DNA of 64,000 nucleotides from contig NZ_JAOBQJ010000005.1 in assembly GCF_026162425.1 (NCBI RefSeq), positions 62,001-126,000 on the forward strand. The letters are read 5' to 3'. Made by a program: the position numbers and the translations under genes. The DNA is from Flexivirga meconopsidis (GTDB taxonomy: Bacteria > Actinomycetota > Actinomycetes > Actinomycetales > Dermatophilaceae). Shown here one piece after another: positions 9,691 to 19,226 of the stretch. The notes under the pieces were generated by a model. That model searched no databases. It was given only the letters and a program-made list of their open reading frames with translations, and was not told where the DNA came from. Every line of letters begins with the position of its first letter. Position 1 is the first letter of the stretch.

Positions 9691-10767
9691 GTGACCGCCC
9701 TGGTCGACCGGGTCGGCCCGGTCCTGGCCTTCCTGGTGTGCATCACCGTTGTGGCCGAAATAGCCGACCGGGCAGGTGTTTTCGAGGTTGCCGGACATTG
9801 GGCGGCACGGGTGGCGCGGGGCCGCACTCTGATCCTCTGGGTGGTGGTCGTCCTGCTGTCCTGCGTCGCCACCACCGTGCTCAGCCTCGATACGACCGCG
9901 GTGCTGCTCACGCCGGTGGTGATCACGATGGCACGCCAGGCCCGCATCACGCCGCTGCCGTTCGCGCTGACCACCGTCTGGTTCGCCAACACCGCATCCC
10001 TGCTACTGCCGGTCTCCAACCTGACGAATCTGCTTGCCCTGCATGAGTTCTCACGGTGGGGCGGGTTCTCGTCATACCTGTCGGTGGCGTGGCGCCCAGC
10101 GCTGACGGCAATGGTGGCCACCGCACTCGCGATCGCGGTGTTGCACGGCCGCTCCCTCGCCGGCCGGTATGCCGTGCCACCCGCGCCGCAGACCGGCGAT
10201 CCGGTGCTGCTGCGCGTCGCCGGCGCGGTCTGTGCGCTGCTCGGTCCGGTGTTCGTCACCGGGGTGACCCCGGCGATCCCGGCCGCGATCGCGGCGGCGA
10301 TCTTGTTGGTGACGCTGTGGATTCGCGACCGAGCGGGGGTCAGGGAGATCGCCGTGCCGTGGCGGATGGTGATGGGCGTCAGCGTGCTCTTCGTCGTGGT
10401 CGACGTCCTCGGGTCACACGGTCTGAACACGCTGATCGCGCGGCTTGTCGGGGATGGCGACGGACTGGCTGCGCTGTTGCGTGTGGCCGGTGCCGGCGCG
10501 GTCGGCGCGAACCTGGTCAACAACCTGCCGGCCTACCTGGCAGCGGAGTCTGCGGCCGGTGACAGCGCGCACCGGCTGATGGCCCTGCTCATCGGCGTCA
10601 ACGCCGGGCCGATCGTCACCCTCTGGGGCTCGCTCGCCACGCTCCTGTGGCGCAGTCGGTGCGAACGAGCCGGCCTGCGGATCCCGTTGCGGCGGTTCAC
10701 GATCGAGAGCCTCGTCGTGGCGGTTGCGGCGGTCGGCGCGGCAACCGTGGTGCTCGCGCTGGTCTGA
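9691..10767 (+). CDS. ArsB/NhaD-superfamily (SLC13-like) ion permease
   Basis: 358 residues, almost wholly hydrophobic, with about nine to ten predicted membrane spans. The first is VGPVLAFLVCITVVAEIADRAG, typical of the ArsB/NhaD ion-transporter superfamily, and the repeat halves show SLDTTAVLLTPVV and GANLVNNLPAYLAAES, the paired helix-break motifs expected for this fold. No substrate can be read; family members move arsenite, Na+/H+ or dicarboxylates. The GTG at 9691 follows yaaA by 4 bp, and the stop abuts the thiD stop with no spacer (convergent). Confidence 0.8.
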   Translation: MTALVDRVGPVLAFLVCITVVAEIADRAGVFEVAGHWAARVARGRTLILWVVVVLLSCVATTVLSLDTTAVLLTPVVITMARQARITPLPFALTTVWFANTASLLLPVSNLTNLLALHEFSRWGGFSSYLSVAWRPALTAMVATALAIAVLHGRSLAGRYAVPPAPQTGDPVLLRVAGAVCALLGPVFVTGVTPAIPAAIAAAILLVTLWIRDRAGVREIAVPWRMVMGVSVLFVVVDVLGSHGLNTLIARLVGDGDGLAALLRVAGAGAVGANLVNNLPAYLAAESAAGDSAHRLMALLIGVNAGPIVTLWGSLATLLWRSRCERAGLRIPLRRFTIESLVVAVAAVGAATVVLALV

Positions 10768-11571
10768 TCAGTCCCAGGCGCGCCAGAAGTGGTGCACGGG
10801 GCCGTGACCGGACCCGATCGACAACTCGTCCGCGTGCCGCAGTGCACCGGTCAGGTAGTCCTTCGCGGCACGCACTGCCGGCTCCCAGCCCGCGCTGCGC
10901 GGCTGAAGGGCGGCGATCGCGGCCGACAGCGTGCAGCCCGTGCCGTGCGTGTTGCGGGTCGACACCCGAGGAGCGGAGAGCTCGGTGACCCGGCCGCCGG
11001 AGAGCAGCAGGTCGGTGCTCTCCTCGCCGTCCAGGTGGCCGCCCTTGAGCAGTACTCCCCCGGTCAGATCGCCGAGCGCGTGCACCTGCCGCATCATCTC
11101 GGTCACGGTCGTCGCCTCCTCGACCCCGAGGAGGTCGGCGGCCTCCGGCAGGTTGGGGGTGATCAGGTCACACAGCGGCATCAGGTTGCTGCGCAACGCA
11201 TTCACCGCGTCCGCATCGAGTAACCGGTGCCCGCTCTTGGCCACCATGACCGGGTCGAGCACTACCGGGCCGACCGCGCGCTCTCGCAGCACCTCGGCGA
11301 CGGCGTCGATCACGTCGGCGGTGCCGAGCATGCCGATCTTGACCGTGTCGATGTGCACGTCGTCGAGCAGGTTGCGCAGTTGTCCCGCGACGGTTGCCCC
11401 GTCGAGTTGATGCACCGCGGCAACGCCTCGGGTGTTCTGGGTGACGACCGCGGTGATCACCGCTGTCCCGAAGGCGCCGAGTGCGGAGAAGGTCTTGAGG
11501 TCCGCGCTGATCCCGGCGCCCCCACTCGGGTCCGTGCCGGCAATGGTGAGCGCGGTCGGTGTGTCCGTCAT
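10768..11571 (-). CDS. thiD: hydroxymethylpyrimidine/phosphomethylpyrimidine kinase
   Basis: 267 residues. Begins TALTIAGTDPSGGAGISADL, the substrate/ribokinase-fold motif. It also has GMLGTADVI, VLDPVMVAKSGHRLL, ITPNLPEAADLLG and the anion-hole NTHGTGCTLSAAIA. Phosphorylates HMP and then HMP-P to HMP-PP for thiamine synthesis. Last gene of tenA-thiM-thiE-thiD; its ATG overlaps the thiE stop as ATGA, so it is translationally coupled and under the TPP riboswitch. Confidence 0.95.
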   Translation of the reverse strand: MTDTPTALTIAGTDPSGGAGISADLKTFSALGAFGTAVITAVVTQNTRGVAAVHQLDGATVAGQLRNLLDDVHIDTVKIGMLGTADVIDAVAEVLRERAVGPVVLDPVMVAKSGHRLLDADAVNALRSNLMPLCDLITPNLPEAADLLGVEEATTVTEMMRQVHALGDLTGGVLLKGGHLDGEESTDLLLSGGRVTELSAPRVSTRNTHGTGCTLSAAIAALQPRSAGWEPAVRAAKDYLTGALRHADELSIGSGHGPVHHFWRAWD

Positions 11572-12224
11572 GAGGCACTGCCGTCGACGGCGGCCCGCAG
11601 CTCTGCGGCTGCGGCAGCGGGGTCAGGTGCAGCGCAGATCGCCGACACGACGGCCACCCCATCGACCCCGGCGGCCAGCAGCGGTGCGACGTCGTCGACA
11701 CCGATGCCGCCGATCGCGACCGTCGGCAGCGCGGTCGTCCGGGCGATGGCGCGCACCCCGTCATACCCCAATGGCGCGGCGGCGTTCGGTTTGGTGCTGG
11801 TTGCGCGCAGCGGCCCGATGCCGAGGTAGTCAACGGTGTCGGCCGGCCACTGGCCGGCCTCCCGGAGCTCGTCCAGGGATGCAACTGAGTGCCCGATCAA
11901 CAGCTTCGGCCCGGCGATGCGCCGCGCGTCGACCGGGTGCAGGTCGGACTGACCGAGGTGCACTCCGTCCGCGCCGACCGCCAACGCGACGTCGAGCCGG
12001 TCATCGACGATGAACGGCACGCCGGCGGCGTGCGTCACCTCGCGCAGGCGCTGGGCGGTCTCGACCAGCTGTCGTGAGCTCGCGTCGTGGTCGCGCAGCT
12101 GCACGATCGTCACACCGCCCGCGACCGCCTGGCGCGCGGTCTCGACAACGCCTCGAGCGCCACTCAACCCGGCGTCCGTCACCAGATAGACGCGCAGCTC
12201 CTTGGCATCCATCGGCCCGCTCAC
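11568..12224 (-). CDS. thiE: thiamine-phosphate synthase
   Basis: 218 residues from GTG 12224; an ATG four codons later (12212) is the alternative. GTG is preferred because it overlaps the thiM stop as GTGA. Motifs are [43 protein letters not shown], the pyrophosphate loop [14 protein letters not shown] and [18 protein letters not shown]. Couples HMP-PP with thiazole phosphate to give thiamine phosphate. The full-length TIM barrel is intact. Confidence 0.95.
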   Translation of the reverse strand: MSGPMDAKELRVYLVTDAGLSGARGVVETARQAVAGGVTIVQLRDHDASSRQLVETAQRLREVTHAAGVPFIVDDRLDVALAVGADGVHLGQSDLHPVDARRIAGPKLLIGHSVASLDELREAGQWPADTVDYLGIGPLRATSTKPNAAAPLGYDGVRAIARTTALPTVAIGGIGVDDVAPLLAAGVDGVAVVSAICAAPDPAAAAAELRAAVDGSAS

Positions 12225-13009
12225 CTCCGCAGCCGGGTCAGTTCGGCGGGACCGACGCGGTGCAGCGCGTCGAGCAGTTGGACCGCGAATGTGCCTGGGC
12301 CGTCGGACTTCTCGTCCGCCAGCTCGGCCGCGATCGTGAGCACCGCGGTGGCCGCGAAGGCGGCTTCCGCCGGCGTTTCGGCGTATGGCGCGAATGCCGC
12401 AACCATCGCGCCCAGCGCGCAGCCGACCCCGGTCACCTTGGTCATCATCGGTGTGCCGTTGGCAACGGTGCGCGTGCCCGATCCGTCGACGACGCGGTCC
12501 ACCGGACCGCTCACCGCAACCGCGCCGCCGGTGCGCCGGGCCAACGAGGTGGCCGCGTCCGACGCCGCCTCGGTCGAGGCCGTGCTGTCGACCCCGCGGC
12601 CTCCGCCGTCGGCACCGGACAGGCTGATCACTTCCGATGCGTTGCCACGAATCACGCTGGGCCGCAACGGCACCAACGCTGCACCCACTCGGTCCCGCAG
12701 CGGCAGACCGCCCACCGCCACCGGGTCCAACACCCACGGCGTGCCAGCAGCACCTGCTGCCGCGGCCGTGAGCTGCATCGTCTCGGCGACCTCCGCGTCG
12801 AGCGTGCCGAGGTTGATCAACACGCCGTCGGCGACACCGGCGAAGACCGGTGCCTCCTCGCGGTTGTCGACCATCGCCGGTGCGGCCCCCAACGCCAAGA
12901 GCACGTTGGCGGTGAACCCGGTCACCACCGAGTTGGTGATGCACTGCACCAATGGGGTCTCCTGACGCAGCCGGGCCAACAGGCTCGCCACCTGGTCCTG
13001 GTCGCTCAC
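12221..13009 (-). CDS. thiM: hydroxyethylthiazole kinase
   Basis: 262 residues from GTG 13009 ([15 protein letters not shown]), whose bases overlap the tenA stop. Motifs are [53 protein letters not shown] and [17 protein letters not shown], the ATP/anion-hole region of ribokinase-like ThiM. It salvages the thiazole alcohol. With TenA, ThiE and ThiD it forms a salvage-centred operon; no thiC, thiG or thiO is adjacent, so de novo genes must be elsewhere or absent. Confidence 0.95.
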   Translation of the reverse strand: MSDQDQVASLLARLRQETPLVQCITNSVVTGFTANVLLALGAAPAMVDNREEAPVFAGVADGVLINLGTLDAEVAETMQLTAAAAGAAGTPWVLDPVAVGGLPLRDRVGAALVPLRPSVIRGNASEVISLSGADGGGRGVDSTASTEAASDAATSLARRTGGAVAVSGPVDRVVDGSGTRTVANGTPMMTKVTGVGCALGAMVAAFAPYAETPAEAAFAATAVLTIAAELADEKSDGPGTFAVQLLDALHRVGPAELTRLRR

Positions 13010-13683
13010 CACGGCCACCTCTCCCCGCGCACCGCGGCATCCCAGAACATCCACTCGTAGCGCGTGGTGGTCTCGATGTGTCCTGCCATCGCAGTGATCT
13101 GCTCCGAGGTCAGGGTGGCGACGGTGCGGTCGACGATGTCCAGCACCTGCGCGACGGTGTCGGCGAAGTCCGCGGCGGCATACGCGTCGATCCACTGCTG
13201 ATAGACCGGGTCGACCGAACCTTGAGCCTGCAACGCGGCGCCCACTTGCTGGTAGATCCAGTAGCACGGCAGCGCCGCAGCAAGTCCCTCGTGGAACGGT
13301 CGCTGGGCGGCCACCGCGAGCAGATAACTGGTGTATGCCGTCGTCGCGGGCGATGCCGGCGTCTGCTGTAACAACTCGGGGTCGACACCGGCGTCGACGA
13401 GCAGTTTGGGGTGCAGCTCCAGCTCGGCCGCAACCGCCTCACCGGCATGTGCGGCCAACGTGCCGGCATCTGGCGCGGGCGCCTTGGCCGCCAACAGGGC
13501 CAGCGCACGGGCGTAGTCACCGAGGTAGAGCGTGTCCTGAATGATGAAGTAGCCGAACGCTTCTCGCGGTAAGTCGCCGTTCGCTAGGCCGACCAGGAAC
13601 GGGTGATCCAGCACCCGGCCGAGCCCGTCCTGCATCGGTGCGCCGAGCGTCGGCCACCACGAATAGTCGCAGCGAAGTGTCAT
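13006..13683 (-). CDS. tenA: TenA family aminopyrimidine aminohydrolase (thiaminase II)
   Basis: 225 residues. The TenA signatures are [35 protein letters not shown], the catalytic-cysteine stretch [12 protein letters not shown] (Cys140) and the C-terminal [10 protein letters not shown]. Hydrolyses the amino-pyrimidine breakdown product of thiamine to HMP, which ThiD then uses. First gene of the thiamine salvage operon, 8 bp downstream of the TPP riboswitch 3' end. Confidence 0.93.
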   Translation of the reverse strand: MTLRCDYSWWPTLGAPMQDGLGRVLDHPFLVGLANGDLPREAFGYFIIQDTLYLGDYARALALLAAKAPAPDAGTLAAHAGEAVAAELELHPKLLVDAGVDPELLQQTPASPATTAYTSYLLAVAAQRPFHEGLAAALPCYWIYQQVGAALQAQGSVDPVYQQWIDAYAAADFADTVAQVLDIVDRTVATLTSEQITAMAGHIETTTRYEWMFWDAAVRGERWPW

Positions 13684-13691
13684 CGGGCCAT

Positions 13692-13785
13692 CCCTTCCTA
13701 CGCCGGCTTTACCCGGATCAGGTGCAAGCGGTCGGCGACGGCAGTCGCCCTCTCAGCCCAGTCCGTTCCGGGCTCCCGCGGGTTC
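13692..13785 (-). promoter_or_regulatory. TPP (THI-box) riboswitch
   Basis: Read leftward, the conserved THI elements occur in order: GCGGGAGCCCGG, CTGGGCTGAGAGGG (the CUGAGA motif), then GCACCTGATCCGGGTAA and GCCGGCGTAGGAAGGGA (ACCUGAUC and the closing GCGUAGGGA-type element). It lies immediately before tenA and should lower expression of tenA-thiM-thiE-thiD when TPP is high. In actinobacteria this usually acts on translation initiation, consistent with the aptamer end overlapping the ribosome-binding region. Confidence 0.95.
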
Positions 13786-13815
13786 AGTCCGACAACGATA
13801 ACCCGTGGCCGGCCA

Positions 13816-14517
13816 TCAGGGGTCGGGGGTCACCTCGCCGGCCCGGACCAGTCCGGTCTCGTAGGCGAGCACGACGATCTGCACCCGGTCGCGCAGCTGC
13901 AGCTTGGCCAGAATCCGGCCGATGTGGGTCTTCACCGTGGCCTCGGCCAGGAAGAGCGAGCCGGCGATCTCACCGTTGCTCATGCCGCGCGCGACGGCGA
14001 TCATGACCTCACGCTCCCGATCGGTCAGTTCGTCGAGTCTTCTTGTGTCCCGGGAGGATTCGTCGGGTAGGACCGGTACGACTCGCTCCAGCAGGCGCTT
14101 GGTGGCCGAGGGCGCGACGACCGCGTCACCGGCGTGGACGGCGCGGATCGCGGCGATGAGTTCGGTCGGCCCGGCGTCCTTGAGGAAGAAGCCCGAGGCA
14201 CCTGCCCGCAGCGCCGAGTAGACGTACTCGTCAAGGTCGAAGGTGGTCAGCACCAACACCTTCGGCGCCGCAGCACCGAGCGACCGCACGATCTCCGCAG
14301 TGGCGGCAACCCCGTCCAGCACCGGCATACGGATGTCCATGAGTACGACGTCGACGGCGGGTCCGCGCAGGATCCGGTCGACCGCCTCGCGACCGTCGGC
14401 CGCCTCGGCGGTCACTTCCAGGTCGTCCTCGGCCTCCAGCATCATCCGGAAGCCGACCCGGACCAGCTGCTGGTCATCCACCAGCATCAGTCGCAGCGGG
14501 CTCTGTCCGTCGGTCAT
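13816..14517 (-). CDS. NarL/LuxR-family response regulator
   Basis: 233 residues. The receiver domain (about 8-125) has DD at 14-15, phospho-acceptor Asp61 in VVLMDIRMP, and FFLKDAGPTEL with the conserved Lys. The LuxR-type HTH (about 165-225) is LTDREREVMIAVARGMSNGEIA then AEATVKTHIGRILAKL. Its ATG overlaps the stop of the upstream sensor kinase gene, so the pair forms a coupled two-component system. The target regulon is unknown. Confidence 0.92.
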   Translation of the reverse strand: MTDGQSPLRLMLVDDQQLVRVGFRMMLEAEDDLEVTAEAADGREAVDRILRGPAVDVVLMDIRMPVLDGVAATAEIVRSLGAAAPKVLVLTTFDLDEYVYSALRAGASGFFLKDAGPTELIAAIRAVHAGDAVVAPSATKRLLERVVPVLPDESSRDTRRLDELTDREREVMIAVARGMSNGEIAGSLFLAEATVKTHIGRILAKLQLRDRVQIVVLAYETGLVRAGEVTPDP

Positions 14518-15668
14518 GTGTCACTCTCCCAGGGAAATTCGGCCGCGACCCGGAAACCGCCACCGGGTCGGGGCGAGGTCCACAACTCTCCGCCGAAGGC
14601 GTGCACGCGTTCGCGCATGCCGAGCAGCCCGTGACCACCGGTCGCGGTGCTCGCAGCACCGACACCGTCGTCCTCCACCTCGAGCAGCAGATGGTCGTCC
14701 CGACGGCGCAGCCGGATCCAGATGCAAGCCTGTGACCCCGCATGCTTCAACACGTTGGTCGTCGCCTCCTGCACGACCCGGTATGCCGCTCGGCTCACGC
14801 CGGGCGGCACCTGCTCCAGGCGCACAGCGCCTTCGTCGAACGACACACTGCGGCCGGTGGAGCGAACGCCCTCGACCAGTGCGGTGAGTGCTGCCAGGTC
14901 GTGAGTCGGGGCCCGCTCGGCGGGGTCCTCCCGGCCACCGTCGCGCAGCACCCCGACCAGTGCACGGGTCTCGGCGAGCGCTGTTCGGGCCGTGTCACCG
15001 ATCGTGGAAAGTGCCTGTGCCGCAGTCAGATCCGGGTCGGCGCGCCGCGATATCGCGTGCCCGGCACCGTCAGCCTGCACCACGATGACGGCAAGGGCGT
15101 GCGCGACCACGTCGTGCATCTCCCGTGCGATGCGGGCGCGTTCGGACTGCGCGACGATCACCGCCTGCTGGTCGCGTTCGTGCTCGGCGTCAAGGGCACG
15201 CGCATGCAATTGTTCGATCAGTTGCGCGCGCCGGCGACTGGCCTCGGCGATGCCGAGGGTCGCGACAACCACGAGCAGGTTGATCAGGAAGAGGAAGCCG
15301 ATCTGGGCAGGCCGGTTCCCACCGAGGTCACCGCTCCAGCGCACCGCGGCGATAGCGGCGCCGACGACGCTGACGGCGGTCGCGGCGAGCCCCCAGGGAC
15401 GCCAGCCTCGCCGGGAGACCACCGCGAAGAGCGCGACGAAGATGCCGACATCGGACACCGTCACGATGTTCAGCACCGGCACGCTCGCGGCGGACGCGAG
15501 CGCGACCACGGCGAAGACCGGCACCGGCGCGATGCGCCGCCACAGCAACGGCACGATCTGACCGGCTCCACAACCGAGCACCCAGACCGGATTGGTGTGC
15601 CCGGCATACGGCAGCACGGTCACCACGATCAGCGCAGCGACCAGCGCGAAGTCGTAGCGGGTGGGCAT
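14514..15668 (-). CDS. DesK/NarX-type sensor histidine kinase
   Basis: 384 residues from ATG 15668; an ATG at 15713 in the same frame adds 15 residues and neither start has a clear ribosome-binding site. Five to six N-terminal membrane spans (to about 150) are followed by a coiled region. The HisKA_3 H-box is ERARIAREMHDVVAHALAV and the HATPase domain contains RVVQEATTNVLKHA, LEVEDDGVG and GHGLLGMRERV. There is no extracellular sensor domain, so it probably senses a membrane or intramembrane signal. Partner of the overlapping response regulator. Confidence 0.9.
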   Translation of the reverse strand: MPTRYDFALVAALIVVTVLPYAGHTNPVWVLGCGAGQIVPLLWRRIAPVPVFAVVALASAASVPVLNIVTVSDVGIFVALFAVVSRRGWRPWGLAATAVSVVGAAIAAVRWSGDLGGNRPAQIGFLFLINLLVVVATLGIAEASRRRAQLIEQLHARALDAEHERDQQAVIVAQSERARIAREMHDVVAHALAVIVVQADGAGHAISRRADPDLTAAQALSTIGDTARTALAETRALVGVLRDGGREDPAERAPTHDLAALTALVEGVRSTGRSVSFDEGAVRLEQVPPGVSRAAYRVVQEATTNVLKHAGSQACIWIRLRRRDDHLLLEVEDDGVGAASTATGGHGLLGMRERVHAFGGELWTSPRPGGGFRVAAEFPWESDT

Positions 15669-15731
15669 ACGCGACACGCTACGTGCAGGGGCGCCGGCTG
15701 TCGTCATACCCACGTGGCGCCCCCGTCCGCC

Positions 15732-16922
15732 TCAGGTCGTAGCGGAGTCCAGAGCGCGCTTCACGTCACGCACCAGATCGGCCGAGTCCTCCAGACCGAC
15801 CGAGATCCGCAGCACGCCGTCGGTGATGCCGACCCGCGCGCGGGCCTCCTCGCCCATTCGCCGGTGGGTGGTGGTCGCCGGGTGGGTGATCAGCGACTTC
15901 GAGTCGCCAAGATTGTTCGAGATATCAATGATCTCAAGCGCGTTCATCATCGCGAACGCCTCGGGCTTGCCTCCGGCGAGCTCGAAGGTGACGACCGTGC
16001 CGCCACCGAGCATCTGCCGCTTGGCGAGCTCGTGCTGCGGGTGCGACGGCAGGAACGGATACCACACAGTGCGCACCGCATCGTGCGCCTGCAGGGCCTG
16101 CGCCAGCTCCTGTGCCGAGCGCGCCTGGTGCTCGACCCGGAGGCGCAACGTCTCCAGGCCCTTCACCAGCACCCACGCGTTGAACGGCGACATCGACGGC
16201 CCGGTGTGCCGGATGAGGTTCTTCACCGGTCCGTCGATGTAGTCGGTCGGACCGAGGATCGCGCCGCCGAGCACCCGCCCCTGACCGTCGATGTGTTTGG
16301 TCGCCGAGTAGACGACGATGTCGGCCCCGTGCTCCAGTGGCCGCGAGAAGACCGGCGTGCCGAACACGTTGTCGACCACCACTTGGGCTCCGGCCGAATG
16401 CGCCTGCTCGCAGACGAATTCGATATCGACCAGTTCCTGCATCGGGTTGCTGGGAGTCTCGAAGAAGACTGCCGTGGTCGGCTCGGCGAGCGCCGCCCGC
16501 CATTGCTCGTTGTCGCCGCCGTCGACGAAAACCGTCTCGACGCCCCACCGCGGCAGGATTTCGTCGAGGATCACGAAGCACGAGCCGAACAGGCCGCGGG
16601 AGGCGACTACCCGGTCACCCGCGCCGAGCAGTGCGGCGAGCGCGGTGAAGACCGCGCCCATCCCGGACCCCGTTGCGTAGCAGGCCTCCGCGCCCTCCAA
16701 CGCACGCAGCCGCTCTTCGAAAACCGCGACCGTCGGGTTGCCGTAGCGGCTGTAGACGAACCGGTCGATCTCCCCGGTGAACGACGCCTCGGCCTCTTCG
16801 GCGGTCTCGTAGACAAAGCCCGACGTCAGATAGAGCGCCTCGGCGGTCTCCTCGAAACCACTGCGGTCCAGACCGGCGCGGACCGCCAAGGTGTCCGGCT
16901 GCCAGTCGTCCTCGAAGCTCAC
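15732..16922 (-). CDS. metZ: O-succinylhomoserine sulfhydrylase
   Basis: 396 residues from GTG 16922 (VSFEDDWQPDTLAVRAG). The Cys/Met-metabolism PLP domain has PLP lysine 209 in VVYSATKHIDGQGRVLGGAI, ATGSGMGAVFTALAALL, FFETPSNPMQELVDI and VDNVFGTPVFSRPLEHGAD. These motifs match MetZ (direct sulfhydrylation of O-succinylhomoserine to homocysteine), although closely related transsulfuration enzymes cannot be excluded by eye. The start overlaps the stop of the rhodanese gene (GTGA), the same order as Rv0390-metZ in M. tuberculosis, suggesting coupled translation and a sulfur-handling partner. Confidence 0.9.
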   Translation of the reverse strand: MSFEDDWQPDTLAVRAGLDRSGFEETAEALYLTSGFVYETAEEAEASFTGEIDRFVYSRYGNPTVAVFEERLRALEGAEACYATGSGMGAVFTALAALLGAGDRVVASRGLFGSCFVILDEILPRWGVETVFVDGGDNEQWRAALAEPTTAVFFETPSNPMQELVDIEFVCEQAHSAGAQVVVDNVFGTPVFSRPLEHGADIVVYSATKHIDGQGRVLGGAILGPTDYIDGPVKNLIRHTGPSMSPFNAWVLVKGLETLRLRVEHQARSAQELAQALQAHDAVRTVWYPFLPSHPQHELAKRQMLGGGTVVTFELAGGKPEAFAMMNALEIIDISNNLGDSKSLITHPATTTHRRMGEEARARVGITDGVLRISVGLEDSADLVRDVKRALDSATT

Positions 16923-17326
16923 TGCCGCCACGGCAGACCTGCGACCTTCCACCCGGCGAGGGCCCGGTGCCCCTGTTCGTCCAGGTTGCCCTCGAACCCG
17001 TCCAGCACGTTGTATGCCGAGCCCACCCCCGCAGCAGTCAGCGCCTCGGCAGCGGCGACCGACCGTGCGCCCGACCGGCACAGCAGGTAGACCGGCCCGT
17101 CACCGCCGACGGCGTCGCGCACGTCGTCGACGAACCGCGGATTCTGCGCGCCCGCCGGGAAGTCCTGCCACTCCACGCAGACGACCCGCTTGCCGATCGG
17201 CGTCAGGTCCGGCACCCCGACATAGGTCCACTCGGCCTGGGTGCGCACATCGACCAGCGCCGCGTCGGGTTCATCGCGCAGCGCGTCATACGCCTGTTGC
17301 GGCGTCACGTCTCCCGCATAACTCAT
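16919..17326 (-). CDS. single-domain rhodanese (sulfurtransferase-like)
   Basis: 135 residues from ATG 17326 (MSYAGDVTPQQAYDALRDEP), preceded by GGGAAACTCCC as a weak ribosome-binding site. The rhodanese fold is shown by ALVDVRTQAEWTYVGVP and the active-site loop VYLLCRSGARSVAAAEAL with the persulfide-forming Cys. Known role: transfers sulfane sulfur. Overlap with metZ implies that it supplies sulfur to, or modulates, homocysteine formation; this is inference from context. Confidence 0.9.
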   Translation of the reverse strand: MSYAGDVTPQQAYDALRDEPDAALVDVRTQAEWTYVGVPDLTPIGKRVVCVEWQDFPAGAQNPRFVDDVRDAVGGDGPVYLLCRSGARSVAAAEALTAAGVGSAYNVLDGFEGNLDEQGHRALAGWKVAGLPWRQ

Positions 17327-17351
17327 GCTCGGGAGTTTCCCATAGCGCCGG

Positions 17352-18482
17352 TTATCGCAGGTGATGGGTGTCGTTGGTGTAGCCGACCACGGCGGATCCG
17401 TCGTCACGCACCTCGATGGCGGTCAGCGATGCCGGGTCGGTCGCAAGCAGCCAGGAGTGCCCGGTGGAAAGACCGAGCAGCGACTGCAACACCACCATGA
17501 TGGGCTTGCGGTGGGTGGCGACGACCACGGTGCCGCCGCGCGCGACGGCTCGCGCCCGCGCCTCGCCGACGCGTGCCGCCAGGTCGTGATGGGTCTCACC
17601 GCCCTCGACCCGGAAGTCGTCCTCGAGGCGCAACCTCGTCGCCTGACCCGGGAACCGCTCGCCGATCTCGGCGAACGACAGCCCGTCCCAGATGCCGAAA
17701 TTCTGCTCGTCCCAGTCGGCGTCGACGGTCGGCTCGACCCCGAGCACGGAGGCAACCGCCGCACCGGTCTCCCGCGCCCGCGCCAACGACGAGGTGACCA
17801 CCGCGACCGGCCCGGAGACCAATTGCGCGACCGCGCCGGCCGCCCGCTCGGCTTGACCGCGACCTTCGGCGTTGAGCGACGGGTCGGCCCCACCTCGCCC
17901 GTCGAGACGGCCGGCGACGGTGAAGTCGGTGACGCCGTGCCGGACCAGGATCAGCCGCGTGGTCACCTCACGGTGCGGCACCGGCGGCGGCTGGGTCGAG
18001 GCGTCGTCGTCGCCCGCGGGTACGCCGGTCTCCTGCTGGCGCCACAGGTCCCGGGAGATGTTCTTACCGTCCATGCCGTCGTTGGACAGCTTGTCGGCGG
18101 CCTTGTTCTGTTCGCGCGGGATCCAGGTCCAACTCACCGACCCGCCGGAGGAGCGCACCTGCCGCACCACGTCCTGCGCCTCGCCGGCCAGCCGGCGCAT
18201 GTCCTCGTGCTTGATCTTCCACCGGCCGGCCATCTGCTCGACGACCAGCCGCGAGTCCATGCGCACGAGGATCTCGGCGCCCGCGTCGACCTCCTGCGCC
18301 GCGAGCAGGCCGGCGATCATGCCCTGGTACTCGGCCACGTTGTTGCTCGCCTTGCCCAGCGGCGCGGCCCGCTCGGCCAGCAATTCACCGGTGTTGCCGT
18401 CGCGCACGAGCGCGCCATACCCGGCCACACCGGGATTGCCGCGAGACCCCCCGTCGGCCTCGACGATCAGTGCCTTCCCCAT
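17352..18482 (-). CDS. bifunctional RNase HI / histidine acid phosphatase (CobC-like)
   Basis: 376 residues with two domains. RNase HI (1-140) has IVEADGGSRGNPG, NNVAEYQGMIAGL and RMDSRLVVEQM, giving the catalytic acidic residues, then WIPREQNKAADKLSN. After a Pro-rich linker (about 155-172), a histidine-phosphatase domain starts LILVRHGVTDFT and includes SSLARARETGAA, WDEQNFGIWDGLSFAEI, GGETHHDLAARV and VVATHRKPI. This matches the Rv2228c type of M. tuberculosis, where the phosphatase part can act as alpha-ribazole phosphatase. Third gene of nif3 / zinc-ribbon / RNase H, separated by 3 bp from the gene before. Confidence 0.92.
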   Translation of the reverse strand: MGKALIVEADGGSRGNPGVAGYGALVRDGNTGELLAERAAPLGKASNNVAEYQGMIAGLLAAQEVDAGAEILVRMDSRLVVEQMAGRWKIKHEDMRRLAGEAQDVVRQVRSSGGSVSWTWIPREQNKAADKLSNDGMDGKNISRDLWRQQETGVPAGDDDASTQPPPVPHREVTTRLILVRHGVTDFTVAGRLDGRGGADPSLNAEGRGQAERAAGAVAQLVSGPVAVVTSSLARARETGAAVASVLGVEPTVDADWDEQNFGIWDGLSFAEIGERFPGQATRLRLEDDFRVEGGETHHDLAARVGEARARAVARGGTVVVATHRKPIMVVLQSLLGLSTGHSWLLATDPASLTAIEVRDDGSAVVGYTNDTHHLR

Positions 18483-18485
18483 CGG

Positions 18486-19226
18486 TCAGAGCCCGGATTC
18501 CGCGGTGCGCACCAGGATCCGACGGCACTCCTCACAGCGCAGCACTTCGTCCTCCGGAGCGCTGCGGATGCGGGACAACTCCGCCTGCACGAGCTCCAAT
18601 CCGCAACCGGTGCAACGCTTTTGCTGCAACGCTGCCGCGCCGACACCGCCCTGCTGCTCGCGGACCTTCTCGTAGAGGTCGAGCAACTCCTGACCGACTC
18701 CCGGCGCCACGTTGGCACGATCGCGCTGCACCTGCTCACGCTCGGTGGTGATGTCGGCGACGTCCTTGTCGCGCTGCTCGGTGAGCCGGGCCACGGTGTC
18801 CTGCGCGTCGGTCTGCGCGGTCTCCTTGGCAGTCAGCTCGCCCTGCAACGTCTCGGCCCGCTCCATCACCTCGAGCTCGACGTCTTCAAGCTCGGCCTGC
18901 CGGCGGGCGAGGGTTTCCAGCTCGTGCTGCAGGCTCTGCAACTCCTTGGCCGAGCCGGCACCGCCCTCAAGTCGCTGCCGGTCCCGTGCCGCACGATCGC
19001 GCACCAGTTGCACATCGGCGTCGGCCTTGCTGACCGCACGCTGATTGTCCTGCACGGCGGTCCGGGCGAGCACCACGTCCTCGGCGAGGGTTTGCGCGCG
19101 GGCCGTCGCGGCGTCGAGTTCGGCCTGCACCGGCAGGGTGCGCTCGCGATGCGCGAGCTGGTCGAGGCGGGTGTCGAGCTTCTGCAGGTCCAGCAGCTTC
19201 CACTGCCGGGTGAGATCAGCCTTCAC
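18486..19226 (-). CDS. coiled-coil C4-type zinc-ribbon protein (Rv2229c-like)
   Basis: 246 residues. A long antiparallel coiled coil (about 20-180) rich in Glu/Gln/Ala is followed by a C-terminal C4 zinc ribbon, CTGCGLELVQAEL ... LRCEECRRIL. Members of this family (CT398/Rv2229c) are of uncertain role and are nearly always encoded between Nif3 and an RNase H-like gene, as here. The GTG start overlaps the nif3 stop (GTGA). Confidence 0.9.
   Translation of the reverse strand: MKADLTRQWKLLDLQKLDTRLDQLAHRERTLPVQAELDAATARAQTLAEDVVLARTAVQDNQRAVSKADADVQLVRDRAARDRQRLEGGAGSAKELQSLQHELETLARRQAELEDVELEVMERAETLQGELTAKETAQTDAQDTVARLTEQRDKDVADITTEREQVQRDRANVAPGVGQELLDLYEKVREQQGGVGAAALQQKRCTGCGLELVQAELSRIRSAPEDEVLRCEECRRILVRTAESGL

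Noticed and set aside
14742..17090. A 782-codon plus-strand frame opposite the histidine kinase and metZ
   Set aside because: Composition is Arg/Gly/His-rich, with no domain; it is the antisense shadow of well-supported minus-strand genes.
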